Shown here piece by piece: positions 34,340 through 50,602 of a DNA stretch of 64,000 bases. Source of the stretch: Gracilaria domingensis (lineage: Eukaryota > Rhodophyta > Florideophyceae > Gracilariales > Gracilariaceae); contig VCMS01000145.1 in the NCBI GenBank assembly GCA_022539475.1, forward strand, positions 62,001 to 126,000. Direction: 5' to 3'. Each line of letters begins with the position of its first letter. Positions within the stretch are counted from its first letter, which is position 1. Position numbers and translations under genes: made by a program. Below the pieces are notes generated by a model. That model ran no database searches. It was not told the origin of the DNA and worked only from the letters and a program-made list of their open reading frames with translations.

Positions 34340-35224
34340 ACTCTCGAAGTGCTCACTAGTGTACCCAGAGCGTGTTGCCTGTTTTAGAAGAGGTAGGATT
34401 ATTTGCGTGCGATGAACACTACCGCTTCGCAAAGGAATCTATGATTGGAATTTCTTCTTGGATATGATCTGTACCGATGAGGGAAACTTCTAGAGTGAAT
34501 GCTGGCGGTTCTTTTATATCTCGACAATGATGAGCTATCCCTCTGTTGTCCGTAACTATGTTTGGTATATTGTACAGAATGCTTCTCATACACGTAGTAT
34601 GCCCCTTGCAGTGGGAGCAATATACGAGTTTTGCGGGATGTTGATTTGCACTTGTCTTGCCTATCCTTCCTACAGCTGTTATCTTCATCGTTGTACAAGA
34701 AGGCTAACGATAAGCTTGCAGTCCTGCGCGGAGGGGTTTTTCGCAGGTTGCTTGTTTCTTACTGTCGACTGCGGGCAAATTCCTTACTTTCAATCAGCAA
34801 AGACTCTTGTCTCTTTCCATTCATGCGTCAACGAGATTGAAACGGAAGCAATTCAGCTGAGAGCAGCATCGAGCACACTTGCGTTCAGAACTTCACAGAT
34901 CTCGTTTCTAAGCAAAACACAAACTGTATACCAGGGGCGTATTCGTGACTACATTTTTCTTGCACCTTGAAGTCAAGAAGTCAAACACATTTGCAGGTAG
35001 TCGACCCTGAAGTAGTCAAAATATAGTCACAAGAGATGGGCTTTACTTTTACCAGATACGCTAAGACGAATCTATCGAGGAGTCTTCTAATTCTCTCCTC
35101 ACTACTTTTGAAGATTGTCATGAAATCGTCGGTGCTTGATTCGGTAGTGTTTTTTGATGTTTGACGTAGAGCCGTTCTGACTAATTGCTCCATTGCCGTC
35201 GCCAATCATGCATTGAAACGTCAC
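34340..35224. other. upstream region of the secreted gene
   Basis: A block at about 34640-34690 is homologous to 37375-37430 upstream of the paralogue (shared minus-strand ATGAAGATA, then TGTAGGAA-GATAG). Both lie 190-350 bases before the signal-peptide ATG. It is likely promoter or 5' UTR copied with the gene. A short minus frame beginning at that ATG exists in both but diverges at once in protein, so I do not call it coding. Confidence 0.5.
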
Positions 35225-35497
35225 TTAAGCACCGTTCGTAAAAATACGAGCCGCATGAATACTCCAAAGAGAAGTCTTGTTGCAAACGTTGCCAGTCTTG
35301 TTGCAAACGTTGCCTGACTTTGGCTTACCAGGTATAAGTCGCATTTGTTGCTCTGGCTTCCTGGTTAGAAGCATCTGTACATTTTGTGCATTTTGTTGAA
35401 GATTGGAGCTATTCTGTTGGTTGGGAGGCACATTATTGCTGCCATTTTCTTGTGGTGATAGGTTCATAGACTCTAACAAACGATTTCTTGTCTGCAT
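35225..35497 (-). CDS. Gln/Asn-rich short frame, doubtful
   Basis: From the ATG at 35497 the frame gives 90 residues rich in Gln and Asn (QQNSSNLQQNAQNVQ). It includes two 7-residue units GNVCNKT made by a 21-bp tandem repeat at about 35271-35312. It lies 74 bases downstream, in the same sense, of the solo LTR at 35571-35894, which carries a TATA-like AATAAATACC in that direction. That position suggests LTR-driven transcription, but nothing proves it is translated. Confidence 0.25.
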   Translation of the reverse strand: MQTRNRLLESMNLSPQENGSNNVPPNQQNSSNLQQNAQNVQMLLTRKPEQQMRLIPGKPKSGNVCNKTGNVCNKTSLWSIHAARIFTNGA

Positions 35498-35570
35498 TCT
35501 GATTAGAACTGACGTAGAGATAGAATCGAATGCAAGAGAAGGAATGATAACATGAAAGGTTCTGCAGATC

Positions 35571-35894
35571 TGTTGGTCAAACAGTAGAACAGCACAGCAC
35601 TGCGGTCGCGCGTAGTCGCTCGTGGGGACGCTGCGTGGAAAGAGGGAGGCGAAGGCAAGCAGAACAGGCACAAAAGATCTCAGGAGACTCTCCTGATGAT
35701 GCCTCCGGACACTGGCAGACTGCTGCTGTGTCCGGGTATTTATTGTGCCTGACTCAGGCAGATCACAATGTTTCTCTGCACAGGTGCAACCTACGCAGCG
35801 CGTGGGTAGCCTACGCAACTCAGTTTACAAACTGAATTCGGTGATGGTGGAACTTCTCTACCTACGCAGTGCCTACACTGCGTAGCCATCAACA
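35571..35894. mobile_element. solo LTR, family B, copy 1
   Basis: A 324-bp unit starts TGTTGGTCAA and ends CCATCAACA (5-bp inverted terminus TGTTG/CAACA). It is roughly 90% identical by eye to 41753-42075. No target duplication is evident (AGATC and CTGCC flank it). Confidence 0.8.
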
Positions 35895-36010
35895 CTGCCC
35901 AATAGCCAAGCTGCAGGCTTGGGTATTTTGCTCAGATGGCGAAGCAGGACGTCCACCTGTCCGTGATAATCTGAAGAAAGGAGTCTACTCCTGGGACGCA
36001 TATGCCAGTT

Positions 36011-36526
36011 CTAGCATAAATGGTTCTCCGTCATTCCTCTGCGTGAATACTTCTCCACGAGAGAGTGTGAACGTTTCTTTCTTGTAATTGGCGAATACTT
36101 CTCCTCCTCAATGTGCGGATACTTCTCCGCTACAATATACGGATAGCGCTTCGCTATAATTTGCGGATACTTCTCCGCTACAATTCGCGGATACTTCTCC
36201 GCTCCAATTCGCGGATACTTCTCCGCTACAATTCGCGGATACTTCACCGCTTCAGCTCTTCAAGTATTTGCGCATATTTCTATACGACGCAGCACTTCTT
36301 GCACGTCTCCTTGCCCTCGTAGTACTTCCATTCCACTTCCTCCGGATTCGTCTTCTCCGTGTGCATTCGTTCTTTTGCACGAATGCCTATAAGAGCGATA
36401 CTGCAATACTTGTCCTGATTGTTCCGATGATTCTTCGTCACTACAGATGAACATGCCCATACCACTTCCGGCAGAGTTGCTTCCCATGCGTTCGTACTTT
36501 GTTGTCCTTCTCAAGACGTACGACAT
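36011..36526 (-). pseudogene. frame with 8-residue EKYPRIVA repeats
   Basis: A 24-bp minisatellite (about 36110-36250) encodes up to six tandem units close to EKYPRIVA on the minus strand, with substitutions such as EKYPRIGA and AKRYPYIV. The same frame continues upstream to an ATG at 36526, giving a 75-88 residue Ser/Gly/Glu-rich segment. One TGA at about 36260-36262 separates the two. Either the repeat part is a remnant of a longer protein or the two are unrelated. Downstream of the repeats the frame becomes Lys/Arg-rich and stops at 36011. It lies just 3' of the second secreted-protein copy. Confidence 0.4.
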
Positions 36527-36585
36527 CCTGAGAACTGCTGTGAATTATGGCTTAAGGCCTGTGCTTCTAGGCCTGGCAAGACCGG

Positions 36586-37234
36586 TTACCCAAAAATTCC
36601 AGAACCAGGTGAAAGGCCTCCAACAAATGTCACGCTATCGCCAAAAAGTGCCGAAAGGCCGATTCCTGTTCCCGAGTCTTCATCGGTTTCTGAGTCTCCT
36701 ACAGATTCTGAATCTTCAGAAGGCATACAGAACGCTGTGTAGTTGGTGATTTCCGAATTAGGAAAACGCGAAGGAGAGGTGGCCATAATGGTCAGAACGC
36801 CTTCATCATTGTTGCTGCTGTCATTCCCCAGAGCGTTTTGCCCGTTATCGGGCAGCTTTGGCGGGATTTGGCAAATGAGCTGCTGTTCATCCTCCGACAT
36901 GCACATGTCTCCATCGCAGTCTAACGTGTAAAGAATGTCTGTATCTTGCGTCTGCTCCGGCTCCGGAGTGCCATCCAAAATATCCTCATTTTGTCGATCG
37001 TACTGGTCCAGAAAGACTTGAGGTTCAAGGCCATACCATTCTCGACCAAATCCGCTTAAGTCGTACTGCTGTGTTAAAATCCGTGTTGGGAATCGAGGGA
37101 ACGCTTGATGCTCGATTGAACGAAAGCAGTTGTCGAGAATGTTCAGAGGAGCTTGTGAATAAAACAGGAACAGAATTTGCTTTTCGATGGGCGAGGTGGA
37201 CGCAGAATAAAAGCAACCAACTGATATGAGACAT
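36586..37234 (-). pseudogene. secreted Cys-rich protein, tandem copy 2, probably frameshifted
   Basis: The ATG at 37234 starts a signal peptide like that of copy 1 (MSHISWLLLFCVHLAH...ANSVPVLFTSSS). About 55 residues later the conserved acidic Cys block (CDGDMCMSEDEQQLICQIPP, then FCMP) is found in a different frame, 36586 to about 37070. The frame change falls near 37060-37080; no GT-AG intron with the local splice signals was found there, so an indel or assembly error is likely. The Gly-rich half of copy 1 is missing, and this copy ends after about 40 further residues. Strong protein-level likeness on both sides of the break suggests the loss is recent. Confidence 0.6.
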
Positions 37235-38790
37235 CCTCCGGAGAGCTCAAATGGATTGAGAGAGGACCGATGATGTTTCGCAGCCCAATATTCTCAACGT
37301 GACGAGGGTGGTGGCGTAGGGGTAGGGTGGATTGCCAGCGATGCCAAGACGGATTATGTATGATCGACGTCTCGTGTGTAGCTGCGACTGTCTTCGCTTC
37401 TATCGTTCCTACACCGACTATCTTCATCGTTGCACAACGGTAAGAGGCTACCTGAGCAGGTTTAATTGCTCAGAGATCGCAATGACGTCAAGGTCTTGAG
37501 CCTTGGAGGCTTTATTGTGGCGTCAGTGCTTGTTGCTGTGCACTGCTGCCAAATTCCTTGATTGTGTTACTCTCACTCTTCCATACGTTGAGGAAGATGA
37601 AAGAGGAGCAATTCAAGTGACAAAATGTAGAGTGCACGTTGCCGTGCGCGCTAACTTTGCAGCTCTACCCCACTATCTAAGGTATCTAAGGTCGTAACGA
37701 TAGCTTTTCGACTAGCTTGATTGCTGTGCATAAGGACGTTATGTGCCGCATGCTGGCGCTACGCAGTCAGATCATGTGTGATCACATGACCGACCATCCC
37801 ACGACGACCTAACACTTTGGTCACACATCGAGCACAATAATGTTTCAAACGTCATTGAAATCGTTCGATGCGCATTACGGACTGCATGCAACTTCTAGAG
37901 ATTTCAAACAAGACACATCCTTTCTTTATAGCATTCAAGCGAAATTTAGGACTACAAACGGAGAATGAAAACAGCAGGGACTAGTTTTCGGTCGCAGAGT
38001 AACTTTTTCCAAACCATTATACGTTCTGCGTGCGGAATCTCTGGTGTACTATACGGTCTAAGGCTACAACGACTCCAAGAAAGTACTCATCCCCCGTTCA
38101 GTTTCCTGTCGGGAATGCGTTTCCCGATATATTTGCCCTTTTCTGCTTACCGAATGGAGACTTATCGGACAGCACTATCGGCACCATTTCCTGCGCACCA
38201 GTTGCTCAACGCTCCGCAGTGATTCGCTTCTATCTTGTACGTACGGCTTCGAATGAAGAATGAACGCCTTCGGCAGTTGCGGCCGGCCACGGCAGTGAGC
38301 AGTGGCGTCGCGGAGATGACACAACAGGATGGTGAGATTGCAACGTGAGGCGACAGCGTTAACTCGTATTCCACGAAGTACAGCAATTGCGCGAAAATTA
38401 TGGCGAAATGAATACTGTATGGCGCTGCTCCGGTATCTCCTTCGGCCATATCAGGCCTTGCGCCGCAAACGATCAGCGAAGCAAAGTCACCTTGGGATGG
38501 GCTGATATGAGGGACCCGTCAAGTGCCTCCACCGCTGAATGCTTTTTCCGAGATTTTAAAGTTTTAATTATCTTCGCAATTTTTGTGTTTGGGTGTCTTT
38601 TCCTTGCGTTGTTCCATCTTCTGCTGCGCGTTGGAGCGCCACTTCTTCTTGGCCGAAGGCGCCGCGCAGGCAATCAAACGAAACAGCAATAAGTTTTACA
38701 GCACAGGTCGCGCAACATACCCCACACGCACGCCAGCCCCAACTAAACAGCCAGCCCTCAACTACAAGTGTTCGACACACACGCGCCCCC
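37235..38790. other. intergenic region between secreted pair and histone H3
   Basis: It holds the promoter block shared with copy 1 (37375-37430). The rest shows only short frames and no repeat copied elsewhere in the window. Confidence 0.4.
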
Positions 38791-39790
<1,000 letters not shown>

Positions 39791-41635
39791 ATGCCTTCAG
39801 ACCGTCAGCGCGCTCTCGAAAAGGCGCAAGCGTTGGACGAAAAGGTGCGGCGACACAACGACATCGCTGCCATGACCAAGCTGGCCAAGATGTTGCTCTA
39901 CAGCCGTCACTTCACGTCGGAGCGCGAGCGCGGCGTTCAACTCCTGATACGAGCCGTCGAACAGGCCCGAGATTACCACGCCATGGTCGAACTGGGCTAT
40001 TATCTCTTGGACCACGGACGGAAGCTTGACCACTCTCTAGGTGTATCGTTCCTCGAACGCTCCTTGAAACTTCGAGAAGACGCCGGCGTAGTGTGCAAAC
40101 TGGGCCAGTGTTACTCCTTCGGCAGGGGTGTTCCGAAGGACGTAAATGTCGCTGTACAGTTGTTTGAACGATCCCTGCGCAGAAAGCCACATCCGCAGAC
40201 CATGTGCCTGCTGGCTGACGCGTTGCTGAACGCACCACATTTGTTTGCGCAGAGGAAGAGAGCCATCGAATTGCGGAAGGAAGCCATTCCGCTTTCTTTA
40301 GATCCTGCGCGTAAAATGACCGACTTGGCCCGTTTGTATCACTTTGGAGCCCCGAATCTGGAAGTATGCCCCAGCAGAGCTTCCAAGTGGTATCTGCGAG
40401 CGATTCGTAAGTACGACTTGCCGTTTGCAAAGTTTCTTCTGGCCGCACTTCTCTGGCAGACTGACCGGAGTGACCAAAACGTCAAAAGAGCACTTCAGTT
40501 ACTTGAGGATGCAATGGAACAAGAGCAAGCAAAAGAGCTTACCACCATCTTGAATCTGGCGGAAATTTACAAAGTCTCTGGCGTTGATCCGCAGCGAGCT
40601 CTTCATCTGTACGAGAATGCAAGCATTCGATTCAATTCAAGAGAGGCAGTGGATGCATTATATTGTATTTATGCTGATGGTTTGGGTGATGTGCCTGTGG
40701 ACTACGGTCGTTTGTACGCCTTTCTCGTGGAAGACGTTCTCAAGAACAATGATGAAGACTCCTTCTTTCTTCTCGCGCAAATGATGTGGACTGGTGCAGG
40801 TTCCTTTCGCATGGATCCTGAAAGAGCCATACAGCGTTTCTACCCGGATCGTCACCATTTGAGTAGAGGTAGTCCCCTTTTCCTAATGTTGAGGTTTTAT
40901 GATCAGATTACATGTCCTGATGGAGAGAAGAGGGCCCAGTATTGGATGAACAAGTTCAATGAAAATCTTGATAGGTCGAGCATGTCATGGATTGATTCCA
41001 TAATACTTAGCGAAAGTGCTTGTGAGCGTGATCGTGCTCTTTGTTTGGAAAGCTTTCAAAATCAAGTAGCTGAGGAATTTTCACGTGTTCTTACGTGTTG
41101 GTTGCCGCTTTTCCTAAGACGGAGTCCATATAACCTTCCGTTTGATGGACATCTACATTGCATTACAAAAGCGACAAGGAGGTTAGCGCGATGGAATCAT
41201 GTGGCTTCATTAAATCTGGCCAGCCTTCAACTCGAGATTGAAGGCATGCAACAGGAAGCTGTATCGGTTTTGGAGGATGTGATGAATAGCAGCTTGAGGT
41301 TAATCGCTATGCTCAATACGGCATTTATTCTGATGAACGACATTCGTGGCGTGACCCAGAATTGGGCGAGAGGAATGCAACTTCTAGAAGACGCTGTGAA
41401 CGAAACCAATGACGTCTCTGCTCGAGTAATGCTGGCCAACGCGCTGTCGCAAAGACCAACAGCGGATGGAGGCGATTTAGAGCGGGGATGGAAACTGTGG
41501 CAAGGTGTTGAACAAGAAGAGGAGGAAGGGGAGGAACTATGCAAATTACGACGGTTGGTATCGGCGAGCAGCAAAGAGAAGTGGGATGCACTCGCGGCGA
41601 CACATGATGTAGAAATGTCCTTTGATGGAGAATAA
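39791..41635 (+). CDS. SEL1/TPR-like repeat protein, copy 1
   Basis: The 614-residue protein is made of helical SEL1-like (TPR-related) repeats, for example LGQCYSFGRGVPKDVNVAVQLFERSL. Such repeats are scaffolds for protein-protein contacts, in ER quality control and signalling in known cases; no partner can be inferred here. It is acidic near the C-terminus (EEEEGEEL). It is a paralogue of 47664-49622, closest in the last 150 residues (LLEDAV-ETNDVSAR-MLAN). I start at ATG 39791 (MPSDRQRAL), which lines up with the internal MHSDDKKAL of copy 2. The frame remains open upstream to 39383, but that runs through the shared promoter. In the place where copy 2 has its own earlier ATG, copy 1 reads GCGCTGCGC, so the presequence start seems lost. 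Confidence 0.8.
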   Translation: MPSDRQRALEKAQALDEKVRRHNDIAAMTKLAKMLLYSRHFTSERERGVQLLIRAVEQARDYHAMVELGYYLLDHGRKLDHSLGVSFLERSLKLREDAGVVCKLGQCYSFGRGVPKDVNVAVQLFERSLRRKPHPQTMCLLADALLNAPHLFAQRKRAIELRKEAIPLSLDPARKMTDLARLYHFGAPNLEVCPSRASKWYLRAIRKYDLPFAKFLLAALLWQTDRSDQNVKRALQLLEDAMEQEQAKELTTILNLAEIYKVSGVDPQRALHLYENASIRFNSREAVDALYCIYADGLGDVPVDYGRLYAFLVEDVLKNNDEDSFFLLAQMMWTGAGSFRMDPERAIQRFYPDRHHLSRGSPLFLMLRFYDQITCPDGEKRAQYWMNKFNENLDRSSMSWIDSIILSESACERDRALCLESFQNQVAEEFSRVLTCWLPLFLRRSPYNLPFDGHLHCITKATRRLARWNHVASLNLASLQLEIEGMQQEAVSVLEDVMNSSLRLIAMLNTAFILMNDIRGVTQNWARGMQLLEDAVNETNDVSARVMLANALSQRPTADGGDLERGWKLWQGVEQEEEEGEELCKLRRLVSASSKEKWDALAATHDVEMSFDGE

Positions 41636-41752
41636 TTTGAAAGCGACAGTGACCAACATTAACTTCGAATTACATCAGTCCGAAAGATAATCATTAGCAA
41701 GTTCCCGGGGTGTTTCTCTCAGTCGAGCACCCTTTCAACCACTATCGATGAC

Positions 41753-42075
41753 TGTTGGTCAAGACAGAGACAAGACGGCACTGCAGTCGCACGTAAACGC
41801 TCGGGAGAACGCTGCGCGGAAAAAGGGAGGCGAAAGCAAGAAGAGCAGGCACAAAAGATCTCAGGGGACTCCCCTGATGCTGCCTCCGGACACTAGCAGA
41901 CTGCTACTGTGTTCGGGTATTTATTGTGCCTGATTCAGGCAGATCACAATGTTTCTCTGCGCAGGTGCAACCCACGCAGCACGTGGGTAGCCTGCGCAAT
42001 TCAGTTTACAAACTGAATTCGGTGATGGTGGAACTTCTCCACCTACGCAGTGCCTAAACTGGGTAGCCATCAACA
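41753..42075. mobile_element. solo LTR, family B, copy 2, perfect TSD
   Basis: A 323-bp unit has TGTTG/CAACA ends flanked by a perfect 5-bp duplication ATGAC (41748-41752 and 42076-42080). At about 42000-42021 lies a perfect 22-bp palindrome (AATTCAGTTT-AC-AAACTGAATT). In the minus sense there is a TATA-like AATAAATACC. It sits just downstream of SEL1 copy 1. Confidence 0.85.
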
Positions 42076-42709
42076 ATGACCACAGCTTCACACACACACT
42101 GCAGACGTATAGCAAAGAGCTCATCCCATGCAGAAGTTGACAGAAAAAGAACAATGGTTTAAAGAGTTGAGATGCCCCTCTTTTGCTAGAGCATGGAATG
42201 ATGAACAAAGCAAATGAGTGTGATGCATTTGCGTCTGTGTGTTCCACACTGTGACTTGTTGATGGTAGGTAGGCAAAGAACACCATACAAGCAGTTGCGC
42301 GTGTACTCGAACTATGCGCATTTGTCAAAATGAGGTTAGATATTGTGTGGCTCAGTTTGTGTAAACTCGTACGCACAAACCCATACCTGTGGGCTCATAC
42401 GTGGGCTCAATCGTGAACGACTTGTACTGCGCACATGCGGGACGTATTCAAGTTTCGTTTAAATTGTGATCAGAAGTTCGAATCCAGTTCAAAGAAAAGG
42501 ACTCGCAAAGCAAAAGGATTCGCAAAGCTCGTTGGAGAAAGACGTACTCGAAATGAGGAATATGAAAGAAAGTGCTTCTGAACGGCGGCTCTTTGCATTG
42601 CACCCCTCACTCATGTTAACACAAAAACTCATGGCATTCCATTTTGTCACCTCGTGCTCATGTTCAAAACTGTGTATGAACAACTTTCCTCGCTTCAACA
42701 TGATATGGG

Positions 42710-43159
42710 TCAACGTTCGCAGTAAGGTTCTTGACCAGAATAGGCATAGGATAGAATCGGTATTGTTTGTCTGCGCATGCTGAAAGTCGATGGGGTCTTC
42801 GCCGACTCAACGGGAGGTTGCTGTGAGGTCAGTTGGAGAAGGAAGACGGTATGAAACATTTTTGCGAATTCGTGATTTAGTTTCTTTGAAGAACAGATTC
42901 GTTTCAACTCGGTTTGTTTCACGAGGAGCTCGTAGCCGAGGAGATGCGATGACAGCTTGGCCCTTGGCGTAGTGAAAACTGATGGACACCATATTACTGA
43001 TGTCGTGCTGATCGAAAGATGGGACGTTGATGCAGCTTTTATAACAACGGAGCAAATGCATTGCTCTCGTGCTGGTCTTCTGTACCGAATGTCAGATGCA
43101 GCATAGATGAGCGCACCACAGGCCACGCAACCGAAACTCACTCGCAACACTTTCCTCAT
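42710..43159 (-). CDS. small frame with hydrophobic N-terminus, doubtful
   Basis: The ATG at 43159 gives 149 residues. The first 25 (MRKVLRVSFGCVACGALIYA) look like a signal anchor or short membrane segment; the rest shows no domain. It has no paralogue here and no visible promoter. The surrounding stretches 42076-42709 and 43160-43223 hold nothing else I can support. Confidence 0.25.
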   Translation of the reverse strand: MRKVLRVSFGCVACGALIYAASDIRYRRPAREQCICSVVIKAASTSHLSISTTSVIWCPSVFTTPRAKLSSHLLGYELLVKQTELKRICSSKKLNHEFAKMFHTVFLLQLTSQQPPVESAKTPSTFSMRRQTIPILSYAYSGQEPYCER

Positions 43160-43348
43160 CTGTCACTATGCACAAACGAACGCAGGATAGAACGCAATTG
43201 AAGCGCCTAAACTCGAAAGGGCGGGGATCCTTGTGGACGCAGCAACATACATACAGATTCATTTACAAGTACAACATGACTACACGACGGCACAAACAAC
43301 GACCATGGCACCGTCGCCGAAAAGCCGATTCGTACGCTATTATCAGCC

Positions 43349-45395
<2,047 letters not shown>

Positions 45396-45583
45396 ATTCA
45401 ATTTCATGCTCCATCAAAAGATAGCAAAGTCTGCACATTTCGCTAGAGCACTGCACCACTCCCCATATTCTATTTTGGTTTCAACTTTGATTCAATTTCA
45501 TGCTCATCAAAAGATAGCAAAGTCTACACATTTCGCTAGAGCACTGCACCACTCCCCATATTCTATTTTGGTTTCAACTTTGA
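45396..45583. repeat. 94-bp tandem duplication
   Basis: Two units start at 45396 and 45490 and differ by one indel (CTCCATC/CTCATC) and one substitution (TCTGCAC/TCTACAC), so the duplication is recent. Confidence 0.85.
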
Positions 45584-45878
45584 GCTCATGAGAAAGAGTG
45601 CGATGGTGGTATTAGGATTTTCGTTCAGAAATGCAACTCTACGTTCTGGTTCTGCTTAGTTGCTTCACTCGCAATTTGGAACACATGTGTTTTTGATGCT
45701 TTGTGAGTTGCCCCACTGCGGTGGCCATGAGAACAAACAAGATCCTTCGAGGAAGCCACACGTTTCTTCTCCAGGTAGATAGTGACCACGGATCATCAAC
45801 TTCTCTCATGCCACCACCTCTCATTGGCTCAAGCATATATATTCATAAATATAAATGTACATCCTGAAATCGTTTTTG

Positions 45879-45919
45879 GCAACATTAGTAAGGAATCTTG
45901 GCATCCTTACTAATGCTGC
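45879..45919. repeat. 16-bp stem hairpin
   Basis: GCAACATTAGTAAGGA and TCCTTACTAATGCTGC are complementary except at one base, around a 9-base loop. It lies about 190 bases upstream of the TATA box of the Cys-rich gene. Confidence 0.7.
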
Positions 45920-46109
45920 AAATGTTTAGAAGCGACGATGGCTTGTTTTCTAGAAAGTCATAAGTGTGCCAATCGATGTATCTACTTTGAATATTTCGCT
46001 TAGAACCAAATCGTATGAGCACATTGACTTCATCTGCAATTGAAATCGTTTTGCCTCCCGATCTGAAGCTGGTGATAATCTGCAAGTAGCAAGCCCTCTC
46101 TCAGACCAT

Positions 46110-46117
46110 TATAAAAG
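46110..46117 (+). promoter_or_regulatory. TATA box of the Cys-rich secreted gene
   Basis: TATAAAAG lies 85 bases before the ATG at 46195, a normal distance for a short 5' leader. Confidence 0.7.
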
Positions 46118-46194
46118 TCCTAGACTTGCCGTCGTGAGCGTCGTTGAAACCTCTCACATCCTGTACGACTGGTCTGCTGAACCGACAAGACAGA

Positions 46195-46647
46195 ATGGAG
46201 TTCAAAATGATGATGATTTTGCTGCCTCTCCTCGGTATTGCGCTCGCCTCTCCCACATTGGACGAGACCGCTGTCGTTGGCGACTATCTCAAAACGGTGG
46301 ACCGCAGAGCTTACAACGATCCATGCTACATGGCGCATAACAATAGGTTGGGCACTATTTGCGACACTCGCCAGTGCTGTCATGGGGATAATGGGGGAAG
46401 ATGTGTCCTTTCTGTGCATAATCGATGCGTGATGCAGAACATGAGGGGAAGCAGAGCGAATGTGGCATGTCTTAATTGCGCATGCCGTAAGATGACTCAG
46501 TCCCAGCCGGCTCCAGGTTGCCTTGCGGGTCTGACCAGCCGAGCATCGTGGTTGAGCATGATGGTGAGGCCATGGGACACTAGTTCGCATTGCTTTGATC
46601 AGTGCGATGGATGCTGTTCCGGAGTATATAACACTCGATGTGACTAG
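46195..46647 (+). CDS. small secreted 15-cysteine protein
   Basis: The 150-residue protein starts with a strong signal peptide (MEFKMMMILLPLLGIALA, cut before SPTL). The mature part has 15 cysteines: a CC pair within IC-N4-CC, a C-N2-C-N-C cluster (CLNCACR) and a late FDQCDGCC, ending RCD. The odd number suggests one free Cys or an inter-chain bond. No known toxin, lectin or hydrophobin pattern was recognised, so the role (wall, defence or signalling) is open. A clear TATA box at 46110 supports real transcription. It is a stand-alone gene with no paralogue in the window. Confidence 0.65.
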   Translation: MEFKMMMILLPLLGIALASPTLDETAVVGDYLKTVDRRAYNDPCYMAHNNRLGTICDTRQCCHGDNGGRCVLSVHNRCVMQNMRGSRANVACLNCACRKMTQSQPAPGCLAGLTSRASWLSMMVRPWDTSSHCFDQCDGCCSGVYNTRCD

Positions 46648-47029
46648 ACGATCATTTTTGAACTGCATTTCTGGATGATAGCTTTGTCCATTTGAATATG
46701 TTGAGTTATGGAGCGCATTTTACTTGGACGTTTGCTCTGTTCAGGTCTGCTCGAAAGCGTTTATTTTGTGGTTCTTTGCCTGGGAGGGGTGGATAGCCTT
46801 CCCGTGCAGTTTCCTCAAGCGTATTGTAAACAAAGGGCTCATGCGACGCTTCCAGATACTTTTTTTAAAGGTATTTCATATGCTAGATGTAACACAGACG
46901 TAGAGCTACAAGCCGATACCACGCTTGATCACCGGGAAATGGGCTCACCATTGGGAGGCAGCGACATATCTACAGATTCATTTACAAGTGCAACGTCGCC
47001 GAAAAGCCATTCGTACGCTATTATCAGCC

Positions 47030-49622
<2,593 letters not shown>

Positions 49623-50602
49623 GTTGCCAGATAAGACACGGACCCCATAATTCTGACTTATTGGCAAAGCTTCTAGCCCCAGCTTCATGAAGCTGAATCA
49701 ATCTAAATCTAATTTAGAGCCAGTGTACAAAATATTCTAATTTTAAGATGGCAAGAATTTTATTTCTGGCACTTCAACCCTTCAGTTTGGTACACCTACG
49801 AACTTGGATGTTTATAAATATTAATTAGAACTTTCTCGTTTGACTCGAAAGAACTAAAAGCATGCAATAAATTTTTTTAGAAAAAACGGCGTTTCAGACG
49901 AGGTATTTCGGGTTCTTTCTGGACAAACCCCCTGAAGAGGTCATTTTCAGTGGAAAAAGTAAACTTCCCGGGGGTTACAAGCCAAAACGTGCTCACGTAG
50001 CCTCTTTAGAAATTACTTCCCCGGATTGTCAGAATTTATAGACATGTTAGACAAATTGTGTGATGTACTTGTTCCTTGTTCTCCACGAACACAAGAAAAA
50101 CAGAAAAAGTACAAGACAGAAGGTGCTAAAATTATGTCTTGGTAAACAGAAGTCAAGTTGTAATAGCGCAGTATCTGCACTATCTTACAAATAGATATAT
50201 GAAAACTAAGTCGTGCCACTAAAGGAACATACAGTGATGCACTCTAATCCACGATCGACTTAAATCTAATAGATCTAAAGAAAGTTGATACTATGAAAAA
50301 GTAATCCTCTAACACTGCAAAGTGTTGGAGACACCACACGACAGAGACAGTCCTGCTAATAACAAAATTAGGGGCATCTCCAGAAACGTCTTAGTAAGCA
50401 ATAACGTCTGGAGACTTTGTAGTCATTTTCAGTTCTTTCTGGTTGATGCCGTCCTTCTAAGTTGGCTGGGGATCGCCTGGAGGCCGCTTAAATAGCCCTT
50501 TTTTGGCTCTGGCCAGTCACGCTGAAGAACCGCATTGGCGCGCACTACACGAGCCCCAGTAGCGTTTCAAGTGTCTGAACTCATGATTGCCGTCATTGCG
50601 AG
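49623..50602. other. intergenic, no supported gene
   Basis: An AATAAA at about 49866 may belong to SEL1 copy 2. TTAAATAG at 50489 could be a TATA box for the frame over the minisatellite, but that frame has no domain. Confidence 0.4.

Noticed and set aside
34419-37427. Two short minus-strand frames (from 34688 and 37427) both starting MKI as an upstream coding exon of the secreted genes.
   Set aside because: The DNA is conserved but the proteins diverge after about seven residues, and no splice signals link them to the signal peptides.
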